From positions 62,001 to 126,000 of the forward strand of contig JAECUM010094028.1 of NCBI GenBank assembly GCA_016617855.1: a DNA stretch of 64,000 nucleotides, given 5' to 3'. Position numbers and translations under genes: made by a program. Source of the DNA: Megalonaias nervosa (taxonomy: Eukaryota; Mollusca; Bivalvia; Unionida; Unionidae). The notes beneath the pieces are model-generated. The model had not been told where the DNA came from and did no database searches. It saw only the letters and a list, made by a program, of their open reading frames with translations. Shown in pieces: positions 58,115-64,000 of the stretch; position 1 is the stretch's first letter, and every line of letters starts with the position of its first letter.

Positions 58115-61100
58115 CTGCCAAAAAAGATCAACTACCCCAATCATTTATGGTGTAAAAATATCATTATGAATACAAAGAAAATGTTCTATATGTCTCTTTA
58201 ACACATAATCAGTCTGTATGTATTTACCTTCTCATAATAAGAACTTCATGGTCCCAAGTGGTCATTATACAGTATAAAGTTTTGATATTACCATGTACCC
58301 CTATTTGCCAAAGATGTGAAGCTGCAGAAATCTTGCTAGAATTAAGAAATTGCAACCTTTTGTTGAAATATTAATATATCTTAGCTTTAAATACCTCTTT
58401 AATATTTTGTAACAGTTTTCATAAAATGATGCCATCCCAATTTCAATCAAAATGATATATAAATAAGGTGCAGAGTTAAGATCAAAGGAAGGGTGTCACC
58501 AGTTCACATTGGAGTTCAACAGCAACTAACTAACCAACTACAGTATATATATGCTTTGTATATATAATTTGCATTGTTTGTTTGTTGTTTATTTTTGCTT
58601 TTTTGTATTTCGTGATATGCTGTGGGTTATGTAAAATTGTATGTTTGTAGCTGACCTTGTCCAAAATCTGTGAGTTTTTTAAACAACACTGTTTACCTTT
58701 ATCTGACTGAAGGATAAATATTAGGATTATTATCTTGGTCTGAGTCAAGGACACTGTGTTTACCATGTTCTTTGTTATAATTTTAGTAACAGACCTTCTA
58801 ATTATAACAAAGATTTTATTCATAAACATTTGGAACCTTCTAGAATGAAATTTTCCGTTTGGTAATATTTTTTTTATATGCTAATTGTGACCTAGGTCTG
58901 GTAGAGGAGCATAAAATCTTGTTTAATGGAAAAATTATTATTCCTGCAATAACATCTAAAGCAGAAATCAATCTTATTGTTGTCTCCATTATTTCATTTG
59001 GGCTGGAATTTATTTATTCAGATTATTCATTCAGTGTAAATACAAAGTGCTCATCTAAAATAATATTTCTGGAAATAATGACTAAGATTCATTGTGAAAT
59101 TCAAATAAGGATATATTCTTGGATATTATTATTTCGATTCAACAACAGACTGTTGGAACATCATTACTACTCAGGCCATCACAGGCACATCAACACTTTC
59201 AGCATTGGATTTATTTTGTAATAGCACTAAAGTTTATTCAAAACGTTTTTCTTTAGGACTTGTATTATTAACTCTAGAATTATCTGAGATATAATTCACA
59301 ATACCATAAGTTTTTTATATTTTCAGTTTGTAAACTTGAGAAATAAATTATTTGCTGAATTTTACAAAACTTGTTGGTTATCACTCTTTTCTGTTACTTT
59401 GTTTAAAAAACCATAGAGTCATAACAACATACATACAATATATATATAGACCAGTAATGTTATATGCTCCTTTTTTTTCATCAACTTTTACACTGTCAGA
59501 ATCGTGCAGTAATTATGTATACTGTGCTGCTTCATACTGCACAATATGTCTAACATTAATATTGTGTGCTTGCAACTACGTTTGATTGTAAACAAAAAAT
59601 GAACATGTAGCAGACTCCGGAGCTTTATTAGATTTGTCTGTGGATGAAGTAAACAAGCTGTTTGGTCCATTTAAAAGTAGAAATGATAAAGCTGATGATG
59701 TGGATGAGTCACAAAATAAACTTTCAACCAAGCAAACAAACTAATGTATCCGCAATGTCCAGAGCAAATGTGAGATGCGCAGTATTGAAAATACCATTCT
59801 GATCAATTCAACAGTTATTTAGCTGAAATATTCATAACTAGTTGCAAATTCAATAGTTCAGACTATGGCCTATGCTCTGAAGGGTCTATAAAAATAACAC
59901 ATAAAGGGCTATCCTGTCTCCCTCAGATGTCCCATTTTACAAGTCAGTCCAAACACTAAAAAAAAGCAACTGAAGGTCTTATTTCCGCTGGTGAAATGGG
60001 CTGTCTCACAACAGCTGCTTTGCAGTTTTTCCTGTTTTGCTTTCTTCTGAAAATGTTTGGATTTAGTAGCAATAAAAGTTATACAGGTAATGTATATAGC
60101 TGGGATCCCTCCAACAAAGAGCATGTAAGTGACAGGGCATAAACATGTAGTCTTTACCTGGTACTAACAATGACAATAAATATATTTACATTTCTGCAAC
60201 TTGAATTTCCTAAAAAAAATACTTTCTTAGTTATTTCTTCTAATCAGAATTACATGGGTTCCAGAAACATCCACACCATGAAATTGTACTGTAATTTTTA
60301 CTACATTGCCAAAAAAAATCACACTCTACTTACTGAACTCAAAATGAAATGAATGTGATATTCCCCAGCAAACAATATTTATTCCTGCATCTTTTTTGAG
60401 AATTTCAATTAAAAGAATTCATACATTTTTCCAAATTATGGTTCCAAACAATCAATGACTGAGCAGAAAGACTTGCACATCTGCATCATAGCCAGTCCCT
60501 CTAGTCACATGTACATCATATAGAACTGACTCAGCTAATATATCCAGTCCATCACAACTAGAAAAGCAGAATTTACTTGGATCTACAGAAAAACAAAATC
60601 TCTCCATTCCAGACCAACTGTAAACATTGTTTCAATAAACATTCCTTCACAATATGACTCTAAGTTTCAATTTAAATTGACCAATAGGAGATTTATTTTT
60701 TTTAAAAAAGGACTGAGTGCATGACCAAGTTCAGAGGTTACTGGGTGGTGCTATGTGTGCATTAATACTGTGACAGTGTATTGTTGAACCCAAGGTTATG
60801 TACTGACTTTGGAATCCAGCATAAATTCAATTACTTTGTTTCTTGTAGTATGTTCTTTGTATTATTCAGCCTGAGGCAGAAAAGCAAAATGGGTATATAA
60901 TAAAAAAGTTACTACGTTTGTAAGGGAAAACATGAATTCATTTTTCTGAGTAATACAGCACTCCTAACTCAAATAAGTCATAATTCACTTCAAACTTACC
61001 AACACAAACACAAATTCCATTTTCAATTTTTTCAAGATTACATGTAAAGTTTTGATGGGGTTCTTGATATTTATTATTATCAAATTTTCATTAACAGATT

Positions 61101-61857
61101 ATAAAACTTTTGTATCAACGTTTCACCTTTCTCTTTGAAGGGAAAATTTACACAATATACATTTAACTTTGATTATTAATGCATGTATTAAAACAAAAGT
61201 GGTGGGCAAATGCGAAATCAAGGCAAAGCAAGGTGAACAAAGCTTTTTGGGTGTATTTTGGAAAAATGACAGACTGTCAACAATATTGCCCCAATTGTCC
61301 CCCACCATGACATTAATATCAGGGTGTCTGGTTTTTAGGCAAACAAGTTCAGTCCCTTTGCGTGGCATATTTTGAAGAAAGCAAAAGCTGTCTTCCAAAA
61401 CAATTACACCCTTGATTTTGAGGTTGCCACAAACAGACTATTCCTAACTGCCCATCCTTGGATTGGATTAAGCGGCATAGAGAATCACTGGAACAGAGGT
61501 AATCAGTGGAACGACTTGCAATTCTTTTTATGTGCAAGATGTTTGCGCTCGGTTTTATTGTTTTCATTTGAGTTTATACTCAAGGATCTAAATACTTATG
61601 GGGAAATAAATTTGGGGTATTGTTTGATATTATTTATTATTTCTCCAGTGAACAAATTGTATAACTCAGTTCTGGGCATCTTATTTGATCAGTATAAAAA
61701 ATCTTTTTTGTCCAAGAAAGTCCTGTTTATAAGATTTAAATTAAGTTTCCATCTCTGTAAAAATGTGCACAATTTTATGCACGATTCCTTTTAAGTTGCA
61801 TTTAAAATCAATTGAGTATTTTGCTTTTTTTTTTCTTTTGTTCAGAAAGTGTATTTT
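58115..61857. other. no gene seen; upstream of SDR exon 2
   Basis: The missing first SDR exon may lie here or beyond the window, but no segment encoding a V/LxxxTGA ending in the right phase was found. Around 61120-61790 both strands hold long frames that I cannot identify. Confidence 0.4.
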
Positions 61858-61920
61858 GGATGAACAAATGTGTGTGTGATTTAGATTTTTAATGTAGCTT
61901 TAACAATTGGCTGAACAAAT
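61858..61920 (-). mobile_element. 39-bp SINE-A tail insertion with 12-bp TSD
   Basis: Bases 61870-61908 are the reverse complement of the last 39 bases of SINE-A (GTGTGTGTGATTTAGATTTT, then TAATGTAGCTTTAACAATT). They are flanked by a 12-bp duplication with one mismatch (GGATGAACAAAT at 61858-61869, GGCTGAACAAAT at 61909-61920). Confidence 0.8.
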
Positions 61921-63284
61921 ATTTAAGAAATAATGTGTTCTCCATTTTTCTTTTTTTTCTTCCTCTATTACTACTCACCCCTTATTGCTTATATTTATAA
62001 CTATTTGGTCTAATACAAAAACTAATATGAGTACAAACATGCTGTACATATTCCAAGTCTGGTTATTATTATTACTTCCGACTCGGTACCATACGTTCTG
62101 GTGATTCATTCAACCCGGATCACTGAGGCACAGGTACTTGGCCTCAGGTCACAATTAATAGTTCCAGTTCAGTACCCACGAATGTAGTCCCAGTCTATTT
62201 TTAGATCATTTTTTCCTGTCTCCATTTGGTGGTGATACAAGAGTTAGATTTAGGCATTCTTGGTAAGGATTTAAAGGCAGTTGTTTATTCTTTAGAATAT
62301 GAGCTTATGGTGTGGTTGTCTGTGTGTATTTTGGTGACAGTGCACAGTGAGTAATAAGGCCTTGGTGATGATCCGGAAGTGAAATCTGTGTTCCATTGCA
62401 TGGTGTTTTGTTTACAATTCAGCCTCTCAAAAAAATGCAGGTCAACCCTTGACAAGAACTTCACCGTAAAGTCATCTTTGAAGGTATTTTAGATTAACAT
62501 ATGATTTATATTTATTGTCACACAGTGGAGAGTTCAGTACTGAGAAACAAATGTAGAGAATATATAGTAAAATTAATTGTGTTCTATGGCCTGTCAGTGC
62601 AGCATTTGAGTCAAGTCTAAACTGGTATAAAAACTTTATTATTAATGATAGACACATGAAATTTTAATATGTTATGTATATTGACTTTAAAAATATAAGA
62701 ATGAAATTAAAAATAAAAAATTAAAAAATAAAATTTTTCCACCAAAATTGCACATATATAATATTTATTGGGAATGATATTAAATGATATCAGCATGTAT
62801 ATAATCCTACACCATATACAGGCTCAAATGATGGATATTTGTCAAATTTTGTCAGAGAAAATATCTTGGTAAGTCAAAATGAGACCTTCATTTAAAATAC
62901 ATGAAGACAAAATTCTACTTTGTATTGTACCTTTAGGTCATTGAAACTATTTGTTTGGGGTCCAAACAGTTAATTTATGTGTTTATGATGGGGTGACTTC
63001 CTGAGTAACACATATCTGCTTGTATAGCTATCAGTAATTGTTTATAAACATAGTTATAGGGTATTTAGTGAGAGGACAGAGATGAAGACTTTATACTAGA
63101 ACCTACTCAAGTTCTCTACAAAATCATATTAAGCTGTCAGAGAATGAAATACAGGTCAATGGGATAAAATATACTTTCCCCAGGTATATTTACCCTTGCA
63201 TGTAAGAGACCAGCAAAATGATGTAAGTTGAACACAGAATGCATTCCATTTTATTGTTCAGTTTCTTTAAGATATTGACTGATG
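61921..63284. other. no gene seen
   Basis: AT-rich, with an A-rich/T-rich low-complexity patch at 62690-62765. Confidence 0.5.
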
Positions 63285-64000
63285 TAGTGCGGCATTGTGG
63301 CCTAGATGATATTATGGGAATTCTAATGATCCATTTTGCTTTATGCATTATTAATTACTAATATTTGTTACCTGACACTCTAAAGATTACATAAGAAACA
63401 TTCAAACAGATTATCTGAATTTAACTTTGTACAACTAATCTTAACATGGTTACATAGCTGACTTGAACAAATATGCATATATTTTAAAATGTTTGGGATC
63501 AAAAGTTGACATTCAGTACATCATATAGGCTGACATAGTATCTATAATGAATCTGTAAGGCTCAGTTCTGGCTGTGTGCACTTCAAATATCCCAAGATGT
63601 TATTTTCATCATGAATATGCCTCTGTATGGTAACATATTTCAATTTAGTACTTTGACAGAGTGCGGTATTGCAGCATCAGCTGATATCTGATTCCACTGA
63701 ATCATTGAGCTTAATAACTGGTAACCAACACTCTTAAGAATAGACTAAAAATGTTCAAACAGATCATTTGAATTGTGTTTGTACATGTGATTTTAACACG
63801 TACATTGCATATGTTCCACACATGCAAATGTCCATCCTTGTTTACAAGTTTTGGGGATCAGAATTTCACATTTGGTTGATGATATAGGATCTATTGGTAC
63901 CTATAGTTGATCAGTGTGGCCACATTTGGCTGTATTCACTCGCAATATCCAAAATTGTTATTTTCCTCATGAATAAGATTGGTTATAGTAATAAATTTTA
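63285..64000. repeat. ~372-bp tandem duplication running off the window
   Basis: Two diverged units begin at GTGCGGCATTGTGGC (about 63288) and GTGCGGTATTGCAGC (about 63661). Shared ordered blocks include AAACAGATTATCTGAATTT / AAACAGATCATTTGAATTG, GGCTGTGTGCACTTCAAATA / GGCTGTATTCACTCGCAATA and TTATTTTCATCATGAATA / TTATTTTCCTCATGAATA. The second unit is cut by the window edge. Confidence 0.85.

Noticed and set aside
61005..61097. Minus-strand segment ending ENGICVCVG|GTAAGT as the missing SDR first exon
   Set aside because: The phase and donor fit, but the residues lack the TGA of TGAGSGIG and any membrane anchor, so the match is probably chance.
61120..61798. Long frames on both strands (IENHWNRGNQWND and HPDINVMVGDNWGN)
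   Set aside because: Not recognised as any domain and with no splice context. Possibly an eroded LINE, but unsupported.

Overview
This is a stretch of an intron-rich, AT-rich animal genome. It carries two conserved protein-coding genes in a very large background of interspersed and tandem repeats. Several things point to an invertebrate: the PRDM15-type zinc-finger gene, GT-AG introns of 1.8 to 14 kb, tRNA-derived SINEs with (CA)n tails, a LINE with a C-terminal zinc finger, and Helentron/'pearl'-like elements with central tandem repeats. A mollusc, and probably a bivalve, is my best guess, but this is inference from repeat style and not proof. Layout: 1-1.35 kb is a decayed LINE reverse transcriptase. 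From 4.65 to 21.26 kb on the + strand lies a PRDM15 orthologue. I could reconstruct five exons: a zinc knuckle, two PR-domain exons, a linker exon, and a 3.7-kb last exon with three AT-hooks and about 20 C2H2-type zinc fingers. Its 5' end was not found. Its introns hold a hAT MITE (5.46 kb), a short retroposon with a 12-bp target-site duplication (8.41 kb), a 45-bp minisatellite that runs into a splice acceptor (12.0-12.4 kb), and a 1.87-kb pogo/Tigger-like element with only the transposase C-terminus left (13.25-15.12 kb). A 47-bp minisatellite follows the gene at 21.8-22.9 kb. From 23 to 34 kb I see no gene. This interval holds SINEs, a ~146-bp tandem family split by a pogo-like element, a Helentron-like element carrying a nested hAT MITE, and a broken hAT-type transposase. 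From 34.54 to 58.11 kb on the - strand lies a short-chain dehydrogenase/reductase of the SDR16C class (retinol dehydrogenase/SDR16C5-like). Five phase-consistent exons were placed and the first exon is missing. Its 14.2-kb last intron holds most of the minisatellites (56, 27, 42/84 and 32 bp), a ~140-bp family, three SINEs and a pogo MITE nested inside a SINE. Its exon 3 has been copied, with its splice donor, into a tandem array in the following intron. A Helentron-like element later split that array. From 58.1 to 64 kb I found no gene, only a 39-bp SINE-tail insertion and a ~372-bp tandem duplication running off the end. The two genes do not work together in any obvious way: one is a nuclear zinc-finger regulator and the other a membrane-associated retinoid or steroid dehydrogenase. 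They lie tail to tail, about 13 kb apart. The richest material for a second look is the repeat biology: arrays that abut or derive from exon boundaries, nested insertions with intact target-site duplications, and several repeat families with a period near 145 bp.
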